A stretch of 64,000 nt of DNA from Seonamhaeicola aphaedonensis (GCF_003386195.1 NZ_QRDX01000003.1:124001-188000); one strand, 5' to 3'; counted from the stretch's first letter, positions 17,325 through 25,297 are shown. The notes: a model not told the origin generated them from the letters alone. A program made the numbers and translations.

Positions 17325-18139
17325 TTAAACCGATGAAGCTAGCTTCATCGGTTTTTTGTTGTGCATAAAGTTAGGTGTTTTCATATTAAGACTCAAATGA
17401 GGTCTTTTGTTGTTATAAGTGTTGATTGATTCTTTGACTAATTGTTCTAGTTCATTACCATTGTTACATTTATAAATCAAGAACTCTTGTTTTAAGATAC
17501 CATTGATACGTTCTGCCAAGGCATTTTGTAACAATCATAACCATCAGTCATCGAAGGTCTAACATTGTATTTTTTTAAGGCCTTTTGATATATAGAGGCA
17601 CAGTATTGCAATCCTCTATCAGAGTGGTGAATGAGTTCTTTATTTGAACCCCTATTTTTGACAGCCATATTAAAGGCCTTTACCACGTGTTCTGCGTTCA
17701 TATTATCACTTAATTTATAGCCTACTATTTTTCTGCTATACGCATCTGTGACCAAGGACAAATAATGTGTTTTCTCTCTGCTTTTTATATAAGTGATATC
17801 GCTTACGAACACATGTTCTGGTCTTTCTGGTATAATAGTCTTTAAAAGATTAGGATATTTCTTCAACAAATGTTTTGAATTGGTGGTCTTTGTATAATTC
17901 TTTTTAGGCCTTATTAATAAATGTTCTGTTTTTAAATAAGCAAATAAGGCATCTCTCCCTATTTTTATTCCAAGTTTATCAAATTCTGGTTTTAACAGAT
18001 GGTAAAGTTTACGTGTACCTATTCTTGGCATATCCTTACGAATATCAAGAACTAAAGATTTTACCTGTGATAAAACCTTAGTGCGTACTTCTCTTCTGTG
18101 TTGAGATTGATAAATGGCTTGTCTACTTATCCCTAACAA
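17325..18139 (-). pseudogene. IS3 transposase orfB (DDE integrase), frameshifted
   Basis: The upstream part (17492-18139) encodes the IS3 orfB fold from the LGISRQAIYQ start through the rve catalytic core: the first Asp in VFVSDITYI, the second in IHHSDRGLQYCA. The reading frame then leaves the family sequence after TDGYDCY. The remaining part continues in another frame at 17325-17534 with NALAERINGILKQEF, which holds the final catalytic Glu, and ends with the normal PHLSLNMKTP tail. One base lost from the A-run at 17524-17527 (plus-strand T-run) explains the break. A sequencing error in the homopolymer is the alternative. In an intact copy orfB would be made by -1 frameshifting from orfA. 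Confidence 0.88.
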
Positions 18140-18159
18140 CCTACAAGAACGGGATATGG

Positions 18160-18573
18160 CTATCTGTTTTTCTTATTTGATGATTTGGATTGTTGGGATA
18201 AAAACTTTTTTCTAATAGAAGTGCCGTGGTGTTTATCTGATACATCTATCATGGTATTAAGTAATAAGTTCTTTAAACGCTCATCTTCCAGCTCGCATTC
18301 TAAGCGCTTTATCTTTTGGGCAGGGGTTTCTTTAGATTTTGGCAAAACTCTATTCTTTGGATTGTTCCAATCTAAGGTACCATATTTTCTCAGCCATACC
18401 AAAACGGTACTCCTTCCTTGGATACCATAGACCTTTTGAATCTGTTTGTAGGTGTAACTGCCTTTTTCTACTTCAGATACAATGCTCAATTTAAAGCCCA
18501 AATTGTAATCGCGTTGGGTACGCTTAACCCTTTTTCCTAATGGATCTTTCATAATAAGTCGATTTTGTTTCAA
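18160..18573 (-). CDS. IS3 transposase orfA (HTH protein)
   Basis: A 137-residue helix-turn-helix protein of the IS3/IS150 orfA type: DYNLGFKLSIVSEVEKGSYTYKQIQKVYGI followed by a tryptophan-containing HTH (VLVWLRKYGTLDW) and a C-terminal leucine-zipper-like stretch (AQKIKRLECELEDERLKN). The end of the gene contains G-AAA-AAC on the minus strand (18166-18172). A -1 shift there reads KKKQIAISRSCRLLGISRQAIYQ, which runs straight into orfB, so this is the likely programmed frameshift site. Confidence 0.88.
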   Translation of the reverse strand: MKQNRLIMKDPLGKRVKRTQRDYNLGFKLSIVSEVEKGSYTYKQIQKVYGIQGRSTVLVWLRKYGTLDWNNPKNRVLPKSKETPAQKIKRLECELEDERLKNLLLNTMIDVSDKHHGTSIRKKFLSQQSKSSNKKNR

Positions 18574-18601
18574 CTTATTTTAGGACGGGACACACAGCAT
18601 A

Positions 18602-18633
18602 ATAAAAAAGCCCAACATTTCTGTTGGACTTTT
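18602..18633 (-). terminator. Terminator after the small membrane protein gene
   Basis: On the minus strand a GTCCAACA...TGTTGGGC stem is followed by TTTTTT. It lies 20 bp beyond the stop of the gene at 18652 and just outside the IS right end. Confidence 0.7.
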
Positions 18634-18651
18634 CTGCTGAATTGTTTGGAA

Positions 18652-18840
18652 TCAGGAACTCTTCTTGTCAATAGACAATTGAATTAAAATTGCCATAAGT
18701 ATCCAAATTATCCATGTTTCCCCATGAGTCATTTCATAGTTTGACCCTGCTAATCTAGCTATTGTGAGCACAACATAAACAACAATTGGAGAAAGAATAA
18801 GGGCTACTAAAAGATTAATAACTGTTTTTTTAATATTCAT
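18652..18840 (-). CDS. Small two-helix membrane protein
   Basis: A 62-residue protein with two hydrophobic segments (about residues 8-30 and 43-56) separated by a short polar loop, and a Lys/Ser tail. I do not recognise the family. It is supported as a gene by the ATG start, membrane composition and a well-formed terminator just downstream. Confidence 0.55.
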   Translation of the reverse strand: MNIKKTVINLLVALILSPIVVYVVLTIARLAGSNYEMTHGETWIIWILMAILIQLSIDKKSS

Positions 18841-18930
18841 GACATATGGTATTAGTTAGTCTTGTAAATATACTGAAATTCTAATAAGACAAACTTAAGA
18901 CATGTAATAGTTTCTATTTTTTTTTGTCTA

Positions 18931-19770
18931 TTATAGAGGTAACAATTCTACAGTACCTACATCTAATACCTGTCCAACAGTTACTCCTATATTTTCAGAT
19001 TCATAGCCTTGATAACCTTCTACAGCTATTTTAAGCTTATAACTTCCTGCTTCCAGTCCTTGAATTAAGAAATTACCTAAATCATCTGTCATGGTGTCTG
19101 TTACCTTAGTATCATCTAATTTATAAACCTCTACGGTAACATTCTCCTTAGCTACAAGAGATTCTTCAATAGTTTCTAGAACCGTACCACTAATAGAACC
19201 AGAATTAACTTGAGCATTTACTCTTATAACAGGTTTCAAATTATACATTCCAGAATTACCAGCTTCTACTACTGACTCGCTTACAACCCAGTCCAATATA
19301 AAGGTATATGAGAAGCCTCCTTGTAATTCTTCATTTAAATTCAACTTTAAACCAGATTGTAAGGCACTTGGGGTGTCAAGAGGAATTGGTTCTCCTCCCT
19401 CTCCATTTTCTCTTTCCATGACTAATGTGTTGTTTTCTCCTAGTACCAATCTTATCTGTTTTAACATTCCTGAAGGAATTATTTGGTCTACTAATAATAA
19501 GTCATTTCCAGCTACTAATTCTGTTAAATCCACATTGATAGGATATCCATTTTCTGGAATGAAACTCATCCAACCTTCTTCACTATCCGAAGTATTATAT
19601 TGAATATCTACAATCTCAACATTAACTTCAAGATAATCTCCTGGCTCATCCACTAATTTTAATTGTACTCTTGCTGTATTATCCCCATCATTATTGCAAC
19701 TTTGTATCGCAACTATTGATAATAACATAATACCAACACCTATAAAGGCTTTTAAACTTTTTAAATTCAT
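18931..19770 (-). CDS. DUF4382 lipoprotein with carboxypeptidase-regulatory-like domain
   Basis: The start is set at 19770 (MNLKSLKAFIGVGIMLLSIVAIQSC), which gives a clean lipoprotein signal with lipobox AIQSC, so the protein is a surface or periplasmic lipoprotein of 279 residues. The body begins with RVQLKLVDEPGDYLEVNVEIVDIQYN, the DUF4382 beta-sandwich. The last 80 residues (GSISGTVLETIEESLVAKENVTVEVYKLDDTKVTDTMTDDLGNFLIQGLEAGSYKLKI) are a carboxypeptidase-regulatory-like repeat. Function is unknown. A paralogous-looking lipoprotein lies at 21897, and both genes share a near-palindromic site before their starts. Confidence 0.85.
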   Translation of the reverse strand: MNLKSLKAFIGVGIMLLSIVAIQSCNNDGDNTARVQLKLVDEPGDYLEVNVEIVDIQYNTSDSEEGWMSFIPENGYPINVDLTELVAGNDLLLVDQIIPSGMLKQIRLVLGENNTLVMERENGEGGEPIPLDTPSALQSGLKLNLNEELQGGFSYTFILDWVVSESVVEAGNSGMYNLKPVIRVNAQVNSGSISGTVLETIEESLVAKENVTVEVYKLDDTKVTDTMTDDLGNFLIQGLEAGSYKLKIAVEGYQGYESENIGVTVGQVLDVGTVELLPL

Positions 19771-19795
19771 AACTTCTTTTTTTGTATGTATTTTA

Positions 19796-19805
19796 TATAC
19801 GTACA
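19796..19805. promoter_or_regulatory. TATACGTA-type site upstream of DUF4382 gene
   Basis: TATACGTACA, 26 nt before the start at 19770, differs by one base from the perfect palindrome TATACGTATA at 21867-21876 before the second gene of this type. A shared regulator site is inference. Confidence 0.25.
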
Positions 19806-20137
19806 ATAATACTTAACAGGTTATTTTTCTGAAAATTTATTGCTTTTTTTCGTTAAAGTGCACAGTATAAATTGCTATTTTTTGGTTGAAATACATAACA
19901 AGACTAAGTAAAGTACAAAGAAGCTATTCCATTAAAATAAAAAAGACTGTCTTATCATTAAAAACAGCCCTTTATATTGTTCTTCTTAACTAGAACAGAT
20001 TTGATTAATAGTATTACATATATAGAAACTATTTAACCAGTAAAAAATTATAGGATAAAGTTATAGTTAAATCAGATAGTCAATCATTTACAGCCAACTA
20101 TCTAGTTTAATTACTTCTCAAGCATATATCCATAAAG

Positions 20138-20163
20138 AAAGGTGAACTAATTAATTCACCTTT
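20138..20163. terminator. Strong hairpin in gene-free stretch
   Basis: Nine-base-pair arms AAAGGTGAA/TTCACCTTT around an 8-nt loop, followed by CTTTG on the plus strand. No plus-strand gene feeds it, so it may end a small RNA or belong to a lost gene. Confidence 0.45.
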
Positions 20164-20322
20164 CTTTGCCCCAAATCTACCATGAACTTAACCTACTTAT
20201 GTTATGGTATCCGAAAAGTAAACATCATATTTGACTCACAAATAAAATTAACGACCAATAACCAAAATATTAGTTCATTTTAACATTTAAATTCATTCTC
20301 TATATTTTTCAAAAAACAAAAA

Positions 20323-20341
20323 GCCACTTTTTACAGTGGCT
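20323..20341 (-). terminator. Minus-strand terminator-like hairpin
   Basis: GCCACT/AGTGGC stem followed on the minus strand by a T-rich tail. It may end transcripts from 20745. Confidence 0.45.
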
Positions 20342-20558
20342 CATGTAACATATAATAAGTTTTATTAGGGGGCATTTGTTCATGGAGAATATATTTATTG
20401 AGTAAATTTGAGGCACTTTACTATAAAACAATTAATAAGCCTTATACACTACCTATTTAATTAACTTTTAGCCAACATGCATGATATAAACGATAAAATG
20501 AATGAAATAATGTTATTCTAGTTTTTAAAAAGAAAAGTTTTGGGTACAAAAAAACCAC

Positions 20559-20648
20559 CTAATTTCTTAGATAGTTTTTAAAGGTTGATCGATTAATATT
20601 GTTTTGTCGAGCCAATTTAATGAGGAATTGGAGCGTTTTGCCTTACTC
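20559..20648 (-). pseudogene. Decayed 3' fragment of an unknown gene (copy 1)
   Basis: In one minus-strand frame this reads GKTLQFLIKLARQNNI followed by NRSTFKNYLRN and a stop, with a stop codon just upstream. The same peptide pattern LQ-x-F/L-I-K/E-L-A/V-RQNNI is encoded at 21544-21597. The DNA of both copies aligns over about 50 bp. It looks like the end of a helix-turn-helix-containing protein, but the parent gene is not in the window and I do not recognise it. Confidence 0.4.
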
Positions 20649-20744
20649 TATATAAACAAATATAAATATTATGGTCTTACTCACTAGATACAAGAATTCA
20701 ATTACAGAGCCATAATGAGTTTATTAGTGATTTTTTGGAAATCG

Positions 20745-21206
20745 TTAATTTCTCTCAAAAGTCAAATAATCTGTTCCTCCGTTGCCTCCACTAATATCAA
20801 TTAACTCAATTTTTATAGCTGACTGTGAAATAATATCCCAATCATCCGTCAATTCCTCAAAATCAATAGGAGCTGCAAAGAAAATATTAAAATCCAAATC
20901 ATTTGAACTATCATCACTACTACTGTCATTTGTAATACTCCATGTGCCATTGTAGGTATTCGAACCATTTGTTGCAGTTAGTACACCGTTATCTCCAAAT
21001 GTGAAATTATACCCAGTGAAATGATTTAACTCATCATCCCCACTATCAATATATTTTGTAATTCTCCATGTATCCTTCTTTACATTATTTTCAATTTCAC
21101 TAATTACAGCTTCATTATTTGTGGTACTATCATCAGAAGAACATGCCATTATTACAATTAATGTCATAACAATAAAAAAATTGTTTTTGATAATTCTAAA
21201 TTTCAT
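20745..21206 (-). CDS. Lipocalin-like lipoprotein
   Basis: A 153-residue lipoprotein with signal and lipobox (LIVIMACSSDDS). The mature part (WRITKYIDSGDDELNHFTGYNFTFGDNGVLTATNGSNTYNGTWSIT...YLTFERN) has the strand pattern of the lipocalin-like small lipoproteins that are abundant in flavobacteria. Ligand and role are unknown. It is a single-gene transcript as far as can be seen. Confidence 0.75.
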   Translation of the reverse strand: MKFRIIKNNFFIVMTLIVIMACSSDDSTTNNEAVISEIENNVKKDTWRITKYIDSGDDELNHFTGYNFTFGDNGVLTATNGSNTYNGTWSITNDSSSDDSSNDLDFNIFFAAPIDFEELTDDWDIISQSAIKIELIDISGGNGGTDYLTFERN

Positions 21207-21543
21207 GTCGTTTTAATGTTTTCGTTTTAAATCTTACTTATATAACAATTCAAACGAAAAATTTCCTACCATTCGTATAAAAAAGTTTGTTTAAAAATTA
21301 TAAATCCCCAATAAACAATCAATATTTGAATTATGGAATCCCCTAGGTTTTTCGACAAAAAAAGCTAAACAGTTGTGTTGAACTTTTTTCTATTTGCTCC
21401 CCCTCCCTCCCCTCCCGAACGACTCAAATCGTTCAGTAGAGTGGGTTTGGCTTCCCCCTTGCAACGAGACAGGCTTCTTCGCTCAAAAGTTAAAACTAAA
21501 AAAGCCCACACTTTCATGTAGTCTTTTCTATTGTTGCTCCCCC
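21207..21543. other. Non-coding stretch with C-rich repeat-flanked segment
   Basis: No supported gene. Positions 21383-21404 and 21523-21544 are direct repeats ending in TTGCTCCCCCT. Between them is a segment of unusual composition, C/G-rich against the AT-rich surroundings, with a GAACGA/TCGTTC hairpin near 21416-21433. A 66-codon open frame crosses it on the minus strand, but its composition and the repeats argue against a gene. It resembles a small non-autonomous repeat. Confidence 0.4.
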
Positions 21544-21597
21544 TAATATTATTTTGTCGAACCAATTCAATGAAGAACTATTGAAGTTTGCTTCATT
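21544..21597 (-). repeat. Decayed repeat, copy 2
   Basis: This stretch aligns with 20594-20648: both contain TTTTGTCGA followed by G/A, CCAATT and AATGA on the plus strand. The minus-strand translation keeps RQNNI. See copy 1 at 20559-20648. Confidence 0.45.
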
Positions 21598-21866
21598 TTA
21601 TGAAAGCATGTAAATAGCCTTATTATCAAGTGGGTAGGTTTCAATTATCCTACTAAAAATTTAAATTCAAGACCTTTGCAAGTTGCCATTTTTAGGAGTT
21701 AATGCACATAATACATATAATGCAGTTATTTATAATGTGTAGCTCATTTTACTGCATAAAAAACTCCAAGCCACAAATGTAATTTCGGCTCATACTTCAT
21801 CTTATTTTACTTTTCATCTCTGATAAAAAACAATAAAAGGTAGGAGTTTCAGTTATTTAGTTGTTA

Positions 21867-21876
21867 TATACGTATA
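21867..21876. promoter_or_regulatory. TATACGTATA palindrome upstream of DUF4382-like gene
   Basis: Perfect 10-bp palindrome 21 nt before the start at 21897. A one-mismatch version precedes the related gene at 19770. Confidence 0.25.
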
Positions 21877-21896
21877 AACCCAAATTATTTAAAATC

Positions 21897-22601
21897 ATGA
21901 AAAATTTAAATTTTAAAATTTTATACCTACTATCAATCTTAGTTTTAAGTTGTTCTAATAATGATGAAAACGGAGGTGTTAATTTAACTATAAGTGCCAG
22001 TAATTCAAGTGCTTCTAAACTTACTTCAGGTATTAAAACATCTAATGCCGAAGTTGTTTTTACTGACTTCAAGATTTCTATAAGGGACGTTGTATTTAAA
22101 AACGATGACGACATTAATAGTAGTCTTGATACAGATGAAATTCAATTTAGAGGTCCGTACCAAATTGATTTATTGGATAACACAGATGCATTATCTCAAA
22201 CCATAGGAAATGCATTTGTTCCTGATGGAAAATATAAAGAAATGCGATTTAAATTTCACAAAGATGAGGACCTGCCTGCTTCGAATGACCTATTTGACAA
22301 ATCTATTTATATAGAAGGCACGATAGATGGGACTCCATTTGTTTTTTGGCATGATACCAGTGAAAATCTTGATGTTGGCAGAAGTACAGGTGTTTTAGTT
22401 CAAGGCAATACGGTTAATTTTACCGTACAATTTAATATTTCCCAATTTTTGAGCTCTCTTAATCAAATTGATTTAAGCCAAGCAACTGACAATAATAATG
22501 ACGGGTTGATTGAAATTTTCCCTAATGATGAAGATGGAAATCAGGATATTGCTGATGCTTTAAAAGACAATATTAAGATGGCTGCTGATTTGTTAAATTA
22601 A
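21897..22601 (+). CDS. DUF4382-like lipoprotein
   Basis: The ATG at 21897 gives a lipoprotein signal (MKNLNFKILYLLSILVLSC) and a 234-residue product. An upstream in-frame TTG would add 12 unlikely residues. The mature protein shares layout with the DUF4382 protein at 18931: an early strand-helix-strand (NAEVVFTDFKISIRDVVFKND), then a YQIDLLDNTDALSQTIGNAFVPDGKYKEMRFKF block that parallels VDLTELVAGNDLLLVDQIIPSGMLKQIRLVL. It has no regulatory-repeat tail. Function unknown. It ends at a clear terminator, and before the integration it would have faced tRNA-Asn. Confidence 0.75.
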   Translation: MKNLNFKILYLLSILVLSCSNNDENGGVNLTISASNSSASKLTSGIKTSNAEVVFTDFKISIRDVVFKNDDDINSSLDTDEIQFRGPYQIDLLDNTDALSQTIGNAFVPDGKYKEMRFKFHKDEDLPASNDLFDKSIYIEGTIDGTPFVFWHDTSENLDVGRSTGVLVQGNTVNFTVQFNISQFLSSLNQIDLSQATDNNNDGLIEIFPNDEDGNQDIADALKDNIKMAADLLN

Positions 22602-22627
22602 TTTTTTAAAAAGAAAATAATATGTTT

Positions 22628-22655
22628 AAAGGCCATCTATGTAGATGGCTTTTTT
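22628..22655 (+). terminator. Terminator of the lipoprotein gene
   Basis: GCCATCTA/TAGATGGC stem (22632-22649) with a 2-nt loop and six T residues after it. Confidence 0.85.
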
Positions 22656-22674
22656 AGCACCCCCCTTTAAAACC

Positions 22675-22706
22675 AAAAATCCCCACTATTTCTAGTAAGG
22701 ATTTTT
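22675..22706 (-). terminator. Original tRNA-Asn terminator stranded at attL
   Basis: On the minus strand this folds as a 14-bp stem with a GAAA loop and a U-rich 3' side, using two G-U wobbles. On the plus strand the same positions would be C-A mismatches, so it is built to be read on the minus strand. It lies 5 bp beyond the attL repeat, exactly where the tRNA-Asn transcript would have ended before the island came in. Confidence 0.65.
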
Positions 22707-22711
22707 GCTAG

Positions 22712-22728
22712 TTGCTCCTCAGGTTGGG
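22712..22728. repeat. attL of the tRNA-Asn island
   Basis: TTGCTCCTCAGGTTGGG, identical over 17 bp to the 3' end of tRNA-Asn at 58763-58779. The integrase gene starts 166 bp inside. Confidence 0.92.
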
Positions 22729-22843
22729 AAGGCTATTTCTGAATCTCTACAAATCTCAGAAAACTCAAACACTCTGAAACACTACAAGTTTCAAGATTAA
22801 ACATTTGTACAAATTTCACAGGATTTCAAATAATTTCCATTTG

Positions 22844-22865
22844 GTTGGATAAACCGTTGGATAAA
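22844..22865 (+). repeat. Paired 10-bp repeats inside attL (integrase arm-site candidates)
   Basis: GTTGGATAAA occurs at 22844-22853 and 22856-22865, 12 bp apart. The same doublet (one mismatch) with the same spacing occurs inside the other end at 58688-58709. Both are preceded by TCCATTT. Confidence 0.6.
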
Positions 22866-22893
22866 AATTAACTTTACATAAATACAAAAGAAT

Positions 22894-24216
22894 ATGGCAA
22901 CAATTAAGTTCTACCCGTATTTGAAAACAGGAAAGTCTAAGGTTTATGTTCGTGTAACTATTAAACGTGGACAAGATTTTAGACTATCAACAACGCTTAC
23001 AATTAAAGATGCTACAAAATGGAATCCAAAATCTGGATTACCAAGAAAGAATGAAATATCTAATAAGAAATTATATAACTCTTTGTTAAGATTAGAAGAA
23101 AGACTTGAAAACGAAATATCAGAAGTTGAAAAAAATCAAACAAAAAGCACTACAGATATATCAAGTCAATGGGTAAAAGAAATTATACTCGATGAGTTTA
23201 ATGAATCCGTACCAACAGACAAGGAATTACTCGTTCCTTTTGGGCAGTCATTTGTAGATAGTCTTCCTAACAGAACTTATCAAAAAAACGGAGTGCGAAA
23301 AAAGTACTCTATTAAAACAATTAATAAATATCAAAACATAGTAAATAAAATATCTGACTTTCAAGATTTCTCTAAAAAGAAATTTAAAGTTAATATGGTT
23401 GATGATAATTTCGCTGACTCATTTTTAAACTATTTAACAGATGAAATGGGGCTGTCGGTAAATACCAAAGGTGGATATATAAAACGGCTTAAAAAACTCA
23501 TAAAAGAGGCTGAAATAAGTGGTTTAAAGGTTAACTCAAAATACAGACTCATTAGAGGTTTTGAAGATGAAACCATAGTGACCTTTTTAACCTTTGATGA
23601 AATAGATAAAATCATTGAAAAAGAAATGCCAAACAAACGGTTAGAAATAGCTAAAGACTGGCTAATCATTGGTTGTTATACGGCACAAAGAGTTTCAGAT
23701 ATGTATCGCATGAAAAAGAATATGATCGTAACAGAAAAGGGCATTAAATACATTTCATTAAAGCAATATAAAACTGGCAAGCAAGTTTTTATTCCCGTAC
23801 ATCATCATGTCGAAGATGTATTAAAAAAATATGATAACAACTTCCCTCCTAATTTTTCCGATAATGAACAAAGCCACAGATCATTATTATCTGCATTAAT
23901 GAAAAAGGTTTGTGAAATAGCTGAAATTAATGAAAAGGTAAGAGGTCGATTCAATGGCAAAATAGGAATCTACCCAAAATATAAGTTAATTCAGAACCAT
24001 AGCTGCAGGCGCTCGTTTGCAAGTAACTTTTATGGATTAGAAGGCTGGACAACACCGATGATCATGGAGATCACAGGTCATGACACTGAAAAAAGCTTCT
24101 ATAGATACATTGATAAGGACAATTTTTATTTGAGTATAAAAGCAGCCGAAAACTTTGCTAAAATGAAAGAGGATGCCGAAAAGGCAAAGAAAGAAACAAA
24201 ACTTAAAAGAGCATAA
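22894..24216 (+). CDS. Tyrosine recombinase / integrase
   Basis: A 440-residue site-specific recombinase with the flavobacterial/Bacteroides layout: an N-terminal arm-binding domain (FYPYLKTGKSKVYVRVTIKRGQDFRLSTTLTI), a SAM-like core-binding domain around residues 110-215, and a catalytic domain. Catalytic residues are Arg266 (TAQRVSDM), His369 and Arg372 (NHSCRRSFAS), His396 (TGHDTEKS) and the nucleophile, likely Tyr405 (FYRYI). It drives integration and excision at the tRNA-Asn site, consistent with its place beside attL. The next gene starts 3 nt after its stop. Confidence 0.95.
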   Translation: MATIKFYPYLKTGKSKVYVRVTIKRGQDFRLSTTLTIKDATKWNPKSGLPRKNEISNKKLYNSLLRLEERLENEISEVEKNQTKSTTDISSQWVKEIILDEFNESVPTDKELLVPFGQSFVDSLPNRTYQKNGVRKKYSIKTINKYQNIVNKISDFQDFSKKKFKVNMVDDNFADSFLNYLTDEMGLSVNTKGGYIKRLKKLIKEAEISGLKVNSKYRLIRGFEDETIVTFLTFDEIDKIIEKEMPNKRLEIAKDWLIIGCYTAQRVSDMYRMKKNMIVTEKGIKYISLKQYKTGKQVFIPVHHHVEDVLKKYDNNFPPNFSDNEQSHRSLLSALMKKVCEIAEINEKVRGRFNGKIGIYPKYKLIQNHSCRRSFASNFYGLEGWTTPMIMEITGHDTEKSFYRYIDKDNFYLSIKAAENFAKMKEDAEKAKKETKLKRA

Positions 24217-24219
24217 TTA

Positions 24220-24930
24220 ATGTCTGATAGTCACATTAAATTTTTTCAAAGTCTAAGAGGTAAAAAAATTGAAACATTAAACGTTTTAAATAGGCTTCTT
24301 GTTCATCTGACATCATTTAACAATAATTCTATTAGAAAAATTCAAATAGAATTAGACCTTTATTTAAACTCAGAGAAAGAAAAGGAAGCCAAGAAATACT
24401 CAATTGAGGATATCAATAAAAGAGTTAGCTATCTAAAAGAAAACAACCTTCCTATTCCATATTTAGGAATAGCGCGGACAGATGATAATCCATACGATGT
24501 TGAAAAGCTATTCTTTGAATTTGAGTTTTACTCATTGGAAAGACTTTATGAAGTGCTTTACGTATTTGATAACCATTTAGGGACTAAGAACTACCCTGCT
24601 TTTGAAGAATATTTCAACCATGTTACAAATAAAAATGAAAAATTAGATCATCTTAGAAAGCACTTTGCATACAGAGAAAGCTATGTAAGTTATGCTATTT
24701 TAATATTGGCCTTAATCGATTTAAATATTTTAATCATTGAACCTGGACAGCAAAAAAATTTATTTAGAGCATGGTACGATTTTATAGGAAAAATACATCT
24801 AAAAGAAGAAAAATTCACAAGTATTTATAATCATATTGATACAACTCCAGATGGCAAACTCACCTATTATGAGAAGGACAAGATCCTCTTCAATACTATA
24901 AAGAAAAAAATAAAAGACATTTTCGACTGA
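24220..24930 (+). CDS. Unknown protein co-transcribed with the integrase
   Basis: A 236-residue soluble protein that I do not recognise. It is rich in Lys, Glu, Tyr and Phe and mostly helical in appearance, with a hydrophobic stretch near residues 162-178 (YAILILALIDLNILIIEPG) that is too polar at its edges to be a sure membrane helix. It starts 3 nt after the integrase stop, so co-expression with recombination is likely. A role as recombination accessory factor is inference only. Confidence 0.7.
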   Translation: MSDSHIKFFQSLRGKKIETLNVLNRLLVHLTSFNNNSIRKIQIELDLYLNSEKEKEAKKYSIEDINKRVSYLKENNLPIPYLGIARTDDNPYDVEKLFFEFEFYSLERLYEVLYVFDNHLGTKNYPAFEEYFNHVTNKNEKLDHLRKHFAYRESYVSYAILILALIDLNILIIEPGQQKNLFRAWYDFIGKIHLKEEKFTSIYNHIDTTPDGKLTYYEKDKILFNTIKKKIKDIFD

Positions 24931-24941
24931 AGAATCTCAAT

Positions 24942-24966
24942 AATGGACTTTAATGGACTGTCCATT
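24942..24966. promoter_or_regulatory. AATGGAC operator-like cluster
   Basis: Two direct copies of AATGGAC exactly 10 bp apart, then the inverted copy GTCCATT one base after the second. It sits 68 bp before the HTH gene at 25034. Helical-turn spacing and symmetry suggest a binding site for a dimeric regulator or excisionase. Confidence 0.45.
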
Positions 24967-25033
24967 TTATATTATTCTAAATAGATCATGTTGGTTTTAA
25001 TTTTGATACAGAAGAATAAAAAACTGAATCAAA

Positions 25034-25297
25034 ATGAAACAATTAATATTTACTATTGACCCCGAAAATTTTAAAAACGAAATCGTTTCAGATATTGTTA
25101 AGCAGCTAACAATTTCAAAAACCAATCCTAATCCTGCTTCAAGATTACTCACAAGAAAGGAAACTTCAAAGCGATTGAGGATTGCTTTATCCACACTCTG
25201 GCGACTTACTAAAGATGGACAAATTGAAGCCGTTTATTTAGGTAATCGTGTATTCTACACAGAAGAGGCCATTGAAAATGCTTTAATTAAAATATAA
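25034..25297 (+). CDS. Excisionase-like helix-turn-helix protein
   Basis: An 87-residue protein with a C-terminal MerR/HTH_17-type domain (LLTRKETSKRLRIALSTLWRLTKDGQIEAVYLGNRVFYTEEAI). It has the N-terminal segment (FTIDPENFKNEIVSDIVKQL) shared with the island proteins at 28971 and 58391. Proteins of this design act as excisionases or small regulators on Bacteroidota elements. It is followed 7 bp later by the primase-helicase, which suggests one operon. Confidence 0.8.
   Translation: MKQLIFTIDPENFKNEIVSDIVKQLTISKTNPNPASRLLTRKETSKRLRIALSTLWRLTKDGQIEAVYLGNRVFYTEEAIENALIKI

Larger units (their letters stand above)
17282..18592 (-). mobile_element. IS3-family insertion sequence (IS150-like ends)
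   Basis: The element is 1311 bp, transcribed on the minus strand. The imperfect inverted ends share CGTCCTAAAATA followed by G/A and GTTGA: left end TGAGTCGTCCTAAAATAGG, and right end (reverse complement) TGTCCCGTCCTAAAATAAG. A 3-bp direct repeat CAC flanks it (17279-17281 and 18593-18595), which fits IS3-type target duplication. It carries orfA and an orfB that is frameshifted near its end, so this copy is probably unable to move alone. A perfect palindrome at 17327-17354 lies at the orfB 3' end. Confidence 0.9.
19806..20558. other. Gene-free stretch with hairpins
   Basis: About 750 bp with no convincing coding region. It holds two hairpins. One is at 20138-20163 (AAAGGTGAA / TTCACCTTT). 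The other is at 20323-20341 (GCCACT / AGTGGC); on the minus strand it is followed by TTTTTGTTTTTTG, so it reads as a minus-strand terminator far downstream of the lipoprotein gene at 20745. A shorter inverted repeat AGATAGT/ACTATCT lies near 20075-20105. Small RNAs could be present but I cannot show one. Confidence 0.5.

Noticed and set aside
17325-18139. Programmed frameshift at the end of orfB
   Set aside because: IS3 elements shift between orfA and orfB, not within the catalytic domain before the final Glu. Mutation or sequencing error is simpler.
21365-21565. 66-codon open frame on the minus strand
   Set aside because: It runs through a C-rich repeat-flanked segment and a decayed repeat copy. 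Composition is unlike coding DNA here and there is no start context.
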